Part shown: in pieces, positions 28,482-36,391 of the stretch
How the letters are laid out: every line of letters starts with the position of its first letter
Position numbering within the stretch: position 1 is the stretch's first letter
NCBI GenBank assembly: GCA_007745635.1
Contig: CP036272.1
Span: 692,746-756,745, forward strand
DNA length: 64,000 bases
Direction of reading: 5' to 3'
Origin: Stieleria bergensis
Lineage (GTDB): Bacteria; Planctomycetota; Planctomycetia; Pirellulales; Pirellulaceae
Translations under genes and position numbers: made by a program
Notes under the pieces: generated by a model
Told to the model about the DNA's origin: nothing
Databases searched by the model: none
The model's input: only the letters and a program-made list of their open reading frames with translations

Positions 28482-28600
28482 GTGACGTGGACATTCTAAA
28501 CAGTGGGTGAGGGCTGCAGCCCCACCAGTATAGCGTCGCGCAGGAATCAGCGCGCCACCAGCCGACCCTTCCGCAAGCGGGACGGTGTTGCTGATAGGGC

Positions 28601-28659
28601 CATTCGTTGCCTGAACTCTCCCGCTTGCGGGAGAGTCGAGCCTAAGCGAGGTGAGGGGA
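28601..28659. repeat. 59-bp hairpin-bearing repeat, copy 1 (group II intron target)
   Basis: It contains the hairpin CTCTCCCG-CTTG-CGGGAGAG (28617-28636) followed by a GAGC...AGCGAGGTGAGGGGA tail. It matches the segment 63871-63929 at 56 of 59 positions (one mismatch near the left end, two in the tail). The group II intron begins right after it in both places, so it looks like a dispersed REP-like element used as intron target. Confidence 0.85.
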
Positions 28660-29022
28660 GTGCCGGGATAAAACCGGATTGAGATAGGGAATGAAAGTGT
28701 CCTACGTAGAAAGTCTAGCCAACTGCTATGGCCTCCATCGGAGGTGCAGAGAGGGTAACCGATCTGTGCTGAGCGTCCGACAAGGGGGGAAACGCAGGCC
28801 AGCTATTGAGCTCCGAAATCTGAACTTCCGTGTGCCGACCCGGTCCCTCTATGGGGAAGGCAACACCGATGGGTTCGTCATTAGGCGAGAACCCATCGGA
28901 CACGGCGGAGTCACGAGAACCTGCGCATGCGTGGAAATCTCAATCGCGAGAACCGGGAGATCCGATCGGCCACTGGCAAGTATCCAGTGCGGGCAGCGAA
29001 CCGTCCAGCGGGAAAGGCTGCC

Positions 29023-30516
29023 ATGAACGCTGATCGGAAGTCGGATGAGTCCATAGTACTGCCGACACAGGCGAACAACGCCGGAACTGAACCGGCCGCG
29101 GAGTCTGTCGAGGAAAGGGACTCAGCCAAGATGAGCACCTCGCAGCACGATCGACCCCGAACTTCGAGTCGGACCAAGCGTCGTTCTCGCGGGCTGCTGG
29201 GTGTGCGCGAAACAGCGCGGGACTGTCCTGCGTTGAAGTTCGAGAACCTGTTGCATCACATCAACGTTCCCCTGCTGCACGAGGCCTTCGATGATTTGAA
29301 GAAATCTGCCGCAGCGGGCATCGACGAGGTGACTTGGCAGCAGTACGAGCAAGACCGAGAAGCCTCGATTGAGGCTCTACACGGTCGTATTCACCGGGGT
29401 GCCTACCGAGCGAAGCCCTCCAAGAGAATCTACATTCCCAAAGCCGATGGCCGGCAACGTCCGATCGGCATCACGGCCCTGGAGGACAAGATTGTCCAAA
29501 AGGCAACCGGGTGGGTCATGCAGTGCATCTACGAACAGGATTTTCTCGGATTCAGTTATGGTGGCCGTCCTGGTCGCGGCGCTCACGATGCACTCGATGC
29601 GTTGTGTGTCGGTGTGAGCAGCAAAAAGGTGAACTGGATTCTGGACGCCGATGTGAAAGGCTTCTTTGACAACGTGGACCACCAATGGCTCATGAAGTTC
29701 ATCGAGCATCGCATTAGCGACAAACGGATTCTCCGTCTGATCGGAAAATGGCTTCGAGCCGGTGTCAGCGAAGACGGTGAGTGGTCCAAGACGACGGTGG
29801 GGACTCCGCAAGGAGCGGTGATCTCGCCGCTGCTTGCGAACATCTATCTTCACTATGTGTTGGACTTGTGGATCGACCACTGGCGAAGACAGCGCGGCCG
29901 CAAGGACGTCGTTGTGGTTCGGTACGTCGACGATTTTGTGATTGGGTTTGAGAGCAAAGCTGATGCTGAAATGTGCCTGGAAGCACTCCGGGAACGTTTC
30001 GGTAAGTTCGGCCTTGAGCTTCATCCCGAAAAGACTCGCTTGCTCGAGTTTGGTCGTTATGCGATCGAGCGTCGATCTGAGCGAGGAGACGGTCGACCGG
30101 ACACGTTCGATTTTCTCGGTTTCACGCACCGCTGTGATACCAGCCCAAAGACGGGGTGGTTCATGATTCGCCGCGAGACGATCGCGAGCCGGATGGCTCG
30201 TACCCTCTCGGCAATCAAGGCGGAGCTTCGTCGTCGGCGACACCAGTCAGTCGGCCAACAAGGTCGGTGGCTGGGTAGTGTGGTCCGCGGCTGGCTGGCC
30301 TACTATGCCGTCCCAGGCAATGTGAGCCGCCTACGTCGATTTCGAGACGAGGTTAGCCGACTATGGTTGCGTACGCTTTGTCGTCGCAGCCAACGGCATC
30401 GCTGGCCTTGGCCTCGCATGAAACGGTTGCTGCTGACCTACCTCCCTCACGCCAAGGTACGCCACCCGTATCCAGATCAACGATTTCGCGCCCGAATCAA
30501 GGCAGGAGCCGTATGA
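29023..30516 (+). CDS. ltrA: Group II intron reverse transcriptase/maturase (LtrA-like, no endonuclease domain)
   Basis: 497 residues from ATG 29023 (GGGAAAGG 5 nt upstream); an earlier frame start at 28927 and a later ATG at 29131 are alternatives. RT blocks: AGIDEVTWQQYEQ, RRIYIPK-like (SKRIYIPKADGRQRPIGI), LEDKIVQKA, FGFSYGGRPGRGAHDAL-like block 2a, LDADVKGFFDNVDH, GTPQGAVISPLLANIYLHY, catalytic YVDD in VVRYVDDFVIGF (about 300-303) and LELHPEKTRL. A maturase (X) domain follows, with GWLAYYAVPGN. There is no C-terminal HNH endonuclease. The ORF is intact, so the intron may be active. Confidence 0.95.
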   Translation: MNADRKSDESIVLPTQANNAGTEPAAESVEERDSAKMSTSQHDRPRTSSRTKRRSRGLLGVRETARDCPALKFENLLHHINVPLLHEAFDDLKKSAAAGIDEVTWQQYEQDREASIEALHGRIHRGAYRAKPSKRIYIPKADGRQRPIGITALEDKIVQKATGWVMQCIYEQDFLGFSYGGRPGRGAHDALDALCVGVSSKKVNWILDADVKGFFDNVDHQWLMKFIEHRISDKRILRLIGKWLRAGVSEDGEWSKTTVGTPQGAVISPLLANIYLHYVLDLWIDHWRRQRGRKDVVVVRYVDDFVIGFESKADAEMCLEALRERFGKFGLELHPEKTRLLEFGRYAIERRSERGDGRPDTFDFLGFTHRCDTSPKTGWFMIRRETIASRMARTLSAIKAELRRRRHQSVGQQGRWLGSVVRGWLAYYAVPGNVSRLRRFRDEVSRLWLRTLCRRSQRHRWPWPRMKRLLLTYLPHAKVRHPYPDQRFRARIKAGAV

Positions 30517-30537
30517 GACAACACTCAAGTACGGATC
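30506..30537 (+). other. Group II intron domain V (catalytic hairpin)
   Basis: The lower stem pairs GAGCCGTA (30506-30513) with TACGGATC (30530-30537), with one G-A opposition in place of the usual G-U. The upper stem is TGAG/CTCA, separated from the lower one by a 2-nt AG bulge. The AGC triad is present. It overlaps the last codons and stop of the RT gene. Confidence 0.82.
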
Positions 30538-30577
30538 TGTGCGGGGGGCGGCCGGAAACGGCCGTTCCTACCGTGAC

Positions 30578-31438
30578 TGAAGTGGTTGGCAACGCCAACC
30601 GCAGGCAGCCACAGCAAAACCCTCCCCGGCCGGCCATTGAGACTCTCGATGCTGCCGCCTTGCAACTCTGCACACTCACCAGCATGCCACCAGCCGCCAA
30701 CCGGCCGACCGCTGGCGGGGACGGTGTTGCTGCAAGAACCGTGGCGAACACCACAACGCCTCGGTCCACCATCCGCCACTTACGCGAGAGATGTTCAGAT
30801 TTGATGAAGGCAGTGTTGTTGATGTATGTGCTTCCCGGCAGCGCTGGTGGTGAGCAACAGGTGGAAATGAAGCTCCATCGGTGTGATTGCAAAGGAATGA
30901 TGAAGAGTCAGAAGAAGGTGATTGTTTGCAATTGAATCCCTTTCATTCCTTGGTTGAATACGCACGTCGCCAGGAATGACAGCCAGACGACCAAGCTGAA
31001 AAGCTGCTCAAACGCCACAGGGATTGTGGTTCACGAGAGACCAGCCTGCTTGGCAAAGCAGTCAATCCATTGGTGGCCGCCGTGACGCGTGCGGATGGTT
31101 TTGCGTCACCCGGTCATCAGGCCAACGAAAGAGAAACACGGGTTAGGAAGATTCATTTCTGAACCCAGTGAATGGTACGTCCCCGAGGCACGGAGCTTGA
31201 CATGCGAGTTTCCGTTGCCAAAGGAAGGCCAACGATTTGATTTGATGCCCAAGGCAGTTGCCGTTGCAGCGGCGAGTGTTGGAAAGGTGTCAAACGCGTT
31301 CCGAGCAAGCATTGACCTAATCGTGAATACGGACGCGGCAATGAGTTGGTTGAGAAGAATTTAACGTTTTACAAATTTTGTTACACAGGCGGTGTGAGTT
31401 GCATCGCTTTCCCCTTTGAATCCTTTAAGGAACTCAAA
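30578..31438. other. Gene-poor interval (861 bp) between intron and DUF1559 gene
   Basis: Begins at the intron 3' end. No ORF has recognisable sequence; a 91-codon frame at 31089-31364 is possible but unsupported. The last 80 bases are A/T-rich and should carry the promoter of the DUF1559 gene. Confidence 0.4.
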
Positions 31439-32737
31439 ATGTCGCGTTCGCGCAAATCGGGTTTTACCCTGATCGAGTTGTTGGTGGTTATCGCCATCAT
31501 CGCTCTGTTGGCCGCTCTACTGTTGCCAGCGATCACCAAGGCACGTGAAGCAGCTCGTGCAGCACAGTGCCGCGCCAACCTGAAGAACATCGGTGTTGGT
31601 CTGTACAAGTTCTCTGATCGTGACCCACAAAAGCGTCTGTGCTCAGGTGCTAGCGATTACCGTCGCGACGGCTGCATGGACACTTGGGGCTGGGTTGCTG
31701 ACATCGTCAACGCTGGCGACGGTAACATGAATGAGTCGCTTGACCCTTCGAACCCTCTGAAGGGTTCAGAGAAGTTGAATGACTTGCTCGGTGGTACCGC
31801 AACCACACTTCCTAAAGAGGAGGCCCCAGCCGGTCGCTTGGTGGACGGTATCTGTGGTGCTGATAGCTTTGCTAGTACTAACGGAAACGGTGCCACGACC
31901 GACGGATTTGCTCAGACTCCAGCGAGCACTGCAGAACGCGCTGACTTGCTGGCTCGTGCGATCATTCAATCGGGTTACAACACGAACTACGCTGCTGGCT
32001 GGCACTTGGTTCGCAGTGGCTTGAAGGTCGGCTTTGATAATACCGCCACGCCTACCGCTCTGATTGCACCTGCAGGTGGTTCTGCGAAGGGGCTTGCCGG
32101 ATCTTTGGGGCCACTGAAGATCGCTGTTCTGGATAAGAGTCGCGTCTCTTCCAGCAACATCGGCTTGATCGGTTGTGCAGGTGCTGGCGACATCGACGAA
32201 GCCATTCTGGATTTTACCTTGGCTATCGACCCAGCTTCTCCCTTCGCTACCGATGTGACGGAGCAGACCTTCATCGAAGCTGGCTCATTGCTGACCGAAG
32301 CGTTCAACGACGGTCCTGCTGCTTACAGCACCACGAATAACCGAATTCAGTTGATCGATGACGGTTGGGTTTTGAATGCTCAGCGAGACTGTGAAAAGGG
32401 TAACCCAACAACGACTGAGTGCGGTCCCTACGTAGTTGCGGCCGATCCTACCGACGTGACTAGCCAGCAGTTCTACAACCAGGACACACGTGACTGGTTC
32501 GCCATTCACGCTGGTGCTTGCAATGTCCTGATGGGCGATGGTTCGGTCAAGGTTTTCTACGACGTGAACTCCGATGGATACCTCAACCCAGGTTTCCCAG
32601 TTTCAAATACTTTGACACCCGCTGATTACGCTGAAATCGGTTACGAGTCTGATGACGTTGAAATGACCAAAGATCAGTTCTTCAACGGACTGTTCTTGGA
32701 CGAGACCTACTTCAAGGGTACGTTCGAAAGCTCCTGA
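31439..32737 (+). CDS. DUF1559 protein with prepilin-type N-terminus (paralogue A)
   Basis: 432 residues from ATG 31439 (AAGGA 7 nt upstream). The N-terminus [20 protein letters not shown] has the prepilin peptidase site G^F and Glu at +5. The body carries [39 protein letters not shown], and the DUF1559 C-terminal motif [19 protein letters not shown] (H-x9-DG). Such proteins are very abundant in planctomycetes and presumed to form or decorate pseudopilus-like structures exported by a T2SS/T4P-type machine. Codon use is biased to GGT/GCT/CGT relative to neighbours, suggesting strong expression. A terminator-like hairpin follows. Confidence 0.9.
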   Translation: MSRSRKSGFTLIELLVVIAIIALLAALLLPAITKAREAARAAQCRANLKNIGVGLYKFSDRDPQKRLCSGASDYRRDGCMDTWGWVADIVNAGDGNMNESLDPSNPLKGSEKLNDLLGGTATTLPKEEAPAGRLVDGICGADSFASTNGNGATTDGFAQTPASTAERADLLARAIIQSGYNTNYAAGWHLVRSGLKVGFDNTATPTALIAPAGGSAKGLAGSLGPLKIAVLDKSRVSSSNIGLIGCAGAGDIDEAILDFTLAIDPASPFATDVTEQTFIEAGSLLTEAFNDGPAAYSTTNNRIQLIDDGWVLNAQRDCEKGNPTTTECGPYVVAADPTDVTSQQFYNQDTRDWFAIHAGACNVLMGDGSVKVFYDVNSDGYLNPGFPVSNTLTPADYAEIGYESDDVEMTKDQFFNGLFLDETYFKGTFESS

Positions 32738-32767
32738 TCACCGCTTTTGATTTTGACGATTTAGTCT

Positions 32768-32801
32768 GTTTCCTCGTGCCCGCTTGCGGGCGCGAGGAAA
32801 C
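32768..32801 (+). terminator. Intrinsic terminator after the DUF1559 gene
   Basis: A stem of about 16 bp (GTTTCCTCG...CGAGGAAAC arms, TT loop, one G-T pair) followed by TTTATTT. It lies between two co-directional genes, so it may also attenuate expression of the DUF1573 gene. Confidence 0.8.
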
Positions 32802-32823
32802 TTTATTTGATGAGAAGACAACG

Positions 32824-34002
32824 ATGAACCTCCGCCGTTTACTTTGGATCGGTCTGACGCTGCTTGTGTTGGTGCCGATGGTCGGGCTGCTTGTGATGTC
32901 CGTGACCTACAAGCCCTATGGCGTTTCGGACTATCAACGGCCGAAATACGAAGAAGCTCTGCGGCGCATTCGAATGCGAAAAGAGGTTGCTTCGGTCGTC
33001 GTTGAAGGGAAATCCCCGCAAGCGTTTATGGAAGCAACCACCCATGACTTCGGACGCGTTGACCCGCACGCCACGATGTCACACAGCTTCACAGTCGAAA
33101 ACAAGGGTGAAGCGCCGTTGACCGTGGAGCTTGGTCAAACGAGCTGTAAGTGCACCGTCGGCAAATTGGCCGGCGGAGGTCTGTTGTTGCCGGGTGAGTC
33201 CACTGAAGTGACTCTCACTTGGAACACAGGGCTGCAGGCCGAAAGGTATCGGCAGACCGCGCAGCTGATCACAAATGATCCCCAGCGCAAGCTGATCCAA
33301 CTGGCTGTCAGCGGTACCGTTCGTGCTGAGCTTGTTGGCCCGGAGAGCTTTGCATTCGGCACGGGGGACTTGGGCGACATGATCGGCTCTCGCGGAGTGT
33401 TTTACAGTCAGCTATGGGATGACTTTGAAATCGTCAGTGTCAATGGTGACACTGAAGGGCTTGACTGGTACACCGAGCCAGTGAACGTGTCCGATGCCGA
33501 ACTGGCCGGAACCGAAGCCAAGTCTGCCTGGCAACTGCATCTGTCTCGGAATATCAGCGAGACGGGTAGCTTTGAGGGTGAGCTGACCCTGGTGTTCCAG
33601 CCTTCGACCGGAGGCGAATTGATCGAGCGAGAGGTTCGGTTCAGTGGTCATAGCCGGAAGCCGATTTCGTTTGTGCACCCCGACCTTGATTCGAGTTCTG
33701 GATTGGACATTGGAACGATCTCTCAGGGCGCACACCACGAATATGCGATTTTGGTTCGGCAGCGTCAAGAATTGACCCGCAGTTTAGAGGTTCTGGATTT
33801 TGAGCCCAAGGAGCTCAAGGTCAGCATGGAGTCAGCAGGTGTGGACGGTGTGTATCGCCTAGTGATTCAGATTCCTGAGGACAGTCCCAGGTTGATTTTC
33901 AATCGTCCCGACAAGCGCGGTTATGTGCAGGTCGGTGATCCAGAGGATGAGAAGTTCCAAAACTGGCTGCCCATCACTGGCGCAGTCATTGAAATGCAGT
34001 GA
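32824..34002 (+). CDS. DUF1573 protein with N-terminal membrane anchor
   Basis: 392 residues from ATG 32824. One hydrophobic segment lies at 5-30 (LLWIGLTLLVLVPMVGLLVM), with the rest extracytoplasmic. A DUF1573 domain covers about 70-165: HDFGRVDPHATMSHSFTVEN, then LGQTSCKCTVG with the typical Cys pair. A second Ig-like region follows to the end. DUF1573 domains resemble ASH/Ig-like folds and are common in Bacteroidetes and planctomycetes. It lies 23 nt after the terminator and 56 bp before the PilM-like gene, and the group may form an operon. Confidence 0.82.
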   Translation: MNLRRLLWIGLTLLVLVPMVGLLVMSVTYKPYGVSDYQRPKYEEALRRIRMRKEVASVVVEGKSPQAFMEATTHDFGRVDPHATMSHSFTVENKGEAPLTVELGQTSCKCTVGKLAGGGLLLPGESTEVTLTWNTGLQAERYRQTAQLITNDPQRKLIQLAVSGTVRAELVGPESFAFGTGDLGDMIGSRGVFYSQLWDDFEIVSVNGDTEGLDWYTEPVNVSDAELAGTEAKSAWQLHLSRNISETGSFEGELTLVFQPSTGGELIEREVRFSGHSRKPISFVHPDLDSSSGLDIGTISQGAHHEYAILVRQRQELTRSLEVLDFEPKELKVSMESAGVDGVYRLVIQIPEDSPRLIFNRPDKRGYVQVGDPEDEKFQNWLPITGAVIEMQ

Positions 34003-34058
34003 ATGCCGGTGGCTTTGAAGGCTGCTGATTTAGTTGTTGACTTGAGATGACCTAGATT

Positions 34059-36191
34059 GTGATTACAAATACTTCGACTGTAACCTGTGGTGCCTGTTCA
34101 GCAGAGACTTCAGCTGACGCAAAATTTTGCTTGCAGTGTGGGCATGGGCTGTATGAAAACTGTCCAGAATGCAGCAAGCCAGTGGCATTGACTCAGCCAT
34201 TTTGCAGCCACTGTGGTCAGAACCTGATTGAGGCGATCGAGGCCAAGCGGCAGCGTTTTGAATCCATGGTCTCACAGGCTCTCAGTTGCGCCAAAGAGGA
34301 TGATTTTGAAACCGCGACCAGTCTGCTTCAGGGACTCGCCGCGAACAAGGATTATCGGTATCGCGAAGTCGTTGAGTTGGCAGCGGAGTCACTCGATAAA
34401 ATTGCGCAGATCGCGGCCGCTCGTGAAAACCTTGCCAACGAGTTAATGCAGCGGGCACAGCCAAAGATTGATGCACAAGATCATGAAGCTGTCGTAGCGA
34501 TTCTTAAGAATGCACCGATGCGTTTGCTGACCAAGGAAATGCTGGAGTCGTTGCGGTTGGCCCAGGAGTTCCTCTCGGGGCAAGTCGATTCACATGAGTT
34601 ACTGAAAGACGCGTTGAACCGTCGTGACTGGATCGCGGCTGGCCCCTTGCTTGACCACCTGATGGATACGTTGTCGGAAGGCGAATCACTGCACACGTTG
34701 GCGGTCGGGGTGGCGAATAAACTAACGAAAAACGCCAAGCAGAGTGTTGCGGACGGGCGTTACCAAGCTGCGATCGAAAGTTTGAAAGCGGTTCCAAGCA
34801 CATCCGGCGTTGAAGAGTTGGCGGAGTGCCAAAAGACAGCGATCAAGATGCAGCAATGGATTGACGATGTGCTTTGGATTCGAAAGCAACTCGAGGATCA
34901 GCCTTTTGACACACCTGTATTAGGGCGTCTGGCCAAGCGTTTGCAAAAGCTAGAGCCAAAGGTTCCCGATCACGCCCAGTCGGTCCAGCAGATTGCCGCT
35001 AACTTGAAACAAGGCAAACGCCCAGAGCATGGGATCTTGCCCTATCGAAATGGTCCGCCCGTTTCCAAGCTGGGCGGGGAGATTGAGTTTCTTTGCCGGC
35101 TGAACTGCGTTGATTATGGAGACCTTGGCAACATTGTCTCCGCGGGCGCTCAGATGAATGTGGCATTCGGTCTCGCGCTGCAGGGTCTGGGAGTCGGTGA
35201 TATCAAGTCATCGTTCGGGTCTCAGAAAGGGGTTTTCAAAAAGCTGCTCGCCAAAAAAGTCGAGTCGGCGTGGGGATTTGACGTCGGTTCAGCAACAGTC
35301 AAAGGTGTTCTGCTTGCCAAAGAAGGTGATGCACTTGTTGTAAAAGACGCATTCTTCAAGGAGCTTGACGCTCCCACTTGTCGGGCCGGAAGCGAAAATC
35401 CTGACGCGGGATTCGAGACGCTTCAGGCCGTGCTCGAGCAACGTGAAATGGGTGACACGCCCGTTTGGTGCAATCTGCCGTCGGACAGTTTGATCAGCCG
35501 ATTCACGCAACTTCCTCCGGTCAACGATAGCGTGGCCAAGGGGTTGGTTGAACGTGAGATCAATGAGCGGTTGCCGATGGACAAGGATGACCTTTATCTC
35601 AGCACCTACATCGCTCCGCACGATGAAAACAGTAACCTGGGTCGGTCTGCCGGGATCGCAGCGATTCGCAAGGTGGTTGTCGATGAACGGCGACAGAAAC
35701 TGAGTGACTTGGGCGTGAACGTTGGTGGGATGCAAGCAGATCCACTGGCGCTGGCCAACCTGATCTCTGTCGAATACAAGACCCTGTGGGAAGGTGGCGA
35801 TGAGGAGGATCAACAGCCGCTAGAGAAACTGCCGACGGTCGCAGCATTGCACTGTGGGGCCGCTGCAACTTCCTTGTTGTTCGTCACCAAGAACACTCAC
35901 TGGGTCTGGACTGTCCAATTTGGCGGCGAAGATTTAACAAGTGTCCTGGCTCGTAAAACCAAACTTACAAAAGCGGATGCCGAGGCCGCGAAACGCAAGC
36001 CGAGCACATTGGCGCATCCTGGCGATGCTTATCCCGTTGTTGAAGATCGAGTGAATTCGTGGGTGTCTTCGCGATTGAACACCCTGATTGACCAAGCACA
36101 ACGTGAGTTCGCTTATTTTGATGTGCAGCATGTTGTCGCCAGTGGCGGGGCCTCGATGACCCATGGTTGGGTCCACGCTACCTTGATGTAG
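34059..36191 (+). CDS. PilM-like ATPase-fold protein fused to two zinc ribbons
   Basis: 710 residues from a GTG start. Two zinc ribbons open it: C10/C13/C24/C27 and C35/C38/C49/C52. About 55-335 is helical, with repeat-like pairs. From about 400 it has an actin-fold (ASKHA) PilM-type domain: WGFDVGSATVKGVLL, VWCNLPSDSLISRFTQLPPV, EREINERLPMDKDDLYLSTY, LGVNVGGMQADPLALANLI, LHCGAAATSLLFV, FGGEDLTSVLARKTKLTKA, ASGGASMTHGW. PilM/GspL-type proteins couple pseudopilus assembly across the inner membrane by recruiting PilN-like tails. Here it lies among DUF1559 genes, far from the T2SS operon, so it may serve DUF1559 export. This last point is inference. Confidence 0.8.
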   Translation: MITNTSTVTCGACSAETSADAKFCLQCGHGLYENCPECSKPVALTQPFCSHCGQNLIEAIEAKRQRFESMVSQALSCAKEDDFETATSLLQGLAANKDYRYREVVELAAESLDKIAQIAAARENLANELMQRAQPKIDAQDHEAVVAILKNAPMRLLTKEMLESLRLAQEFLSGQVDSHELLKDALNRRDWIAAGPLLDHLMDTLSEGESLHTLAVGVANKLTKNAKQSVADGRYQAAIESLKAVPSTSGVEELAECQKTAIKMQQWIDDVLWIRKQLEDQPFDTPVLGRLAKRLQKLEPKVPDHAQSVQQIAANLKQGKRPEHGILPYRNGPPVSKLGGEIEFLCRLNCVDYGDLGNIVSAGAQMNVAFGLALQGLGVGDIKSSFGSQKGVFKKLLAKKVESAWGFDVGSATVKGVLLAKEGDALVVKDAFFKELDAPTCRAGSENPDAGFETLQAVLEQREMGDTPVWCNLPSDSLISRFTQLPPVNDSVAKGLVEREINERLPMDKDDLYLSTYIAPHDENSNLGRSAGIAAIRKVVVDERRQKLSDLGVNVGGMQADPLALANLISVEYKTLWEGGDEEDQQPLEKLPTVAALHCGAAATSLLFVTKNTHWVWTVQFGGEDLTSVLARKTKLTKADAEAAKRKPSTLAHPGDAYPVVEDRVNSWVSSRLNTLIDQAQREFAYFDVQHVVASGGASMTHGWVHATLM

Positions 36192-36391
36192 CGTTCTTGT
36201 CATGCTGCGAACCGAACAGGGATCGTCTGTTCAATGAGCGGCATGGATTGGTTTCAAAATCAAAAGAACTCTCCCGGCAGCCGATTGCCGTGATGTCATA
36301 AAAAAAACTAGTGTTCCCCTCTCGCTTGCCTCTATCAATCAGTGGCAGGCATTACCTGTAACACTTTCGAACAATAGTGTCTCAACCGACC

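Larger units (their letters stand above)
28660..30577 (+). mobile_element. Group II intron, complete copy with encoded RT/maturase
   Basis: The 5' boundary GTGCCGGG fits the GTGYG-type start. A D5-like hairpin lies at 30506-30537 and D6 follows, with a GAAA-capped stem at about 30545-30568, a bulged A near 30570 and an AC end at about 30577. Between are D1-D3-like structured RNA (28660-29020) and the reverse transcriptase gene in D4, whose stop codon falls inside D5. Length is about 1.9 kb, normal for bacterial introns. It sits 23 nt downstream of a hairpin in a repeated element. The 3' end is placed to a few bases only. Confidence 0.88.

Noticed and set aside
31089..31364. 91-codon ORF between the intron and the DUF1559 gene
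   Set aside because: No family match by eye and no good ribosome binding site; left as unsupported.
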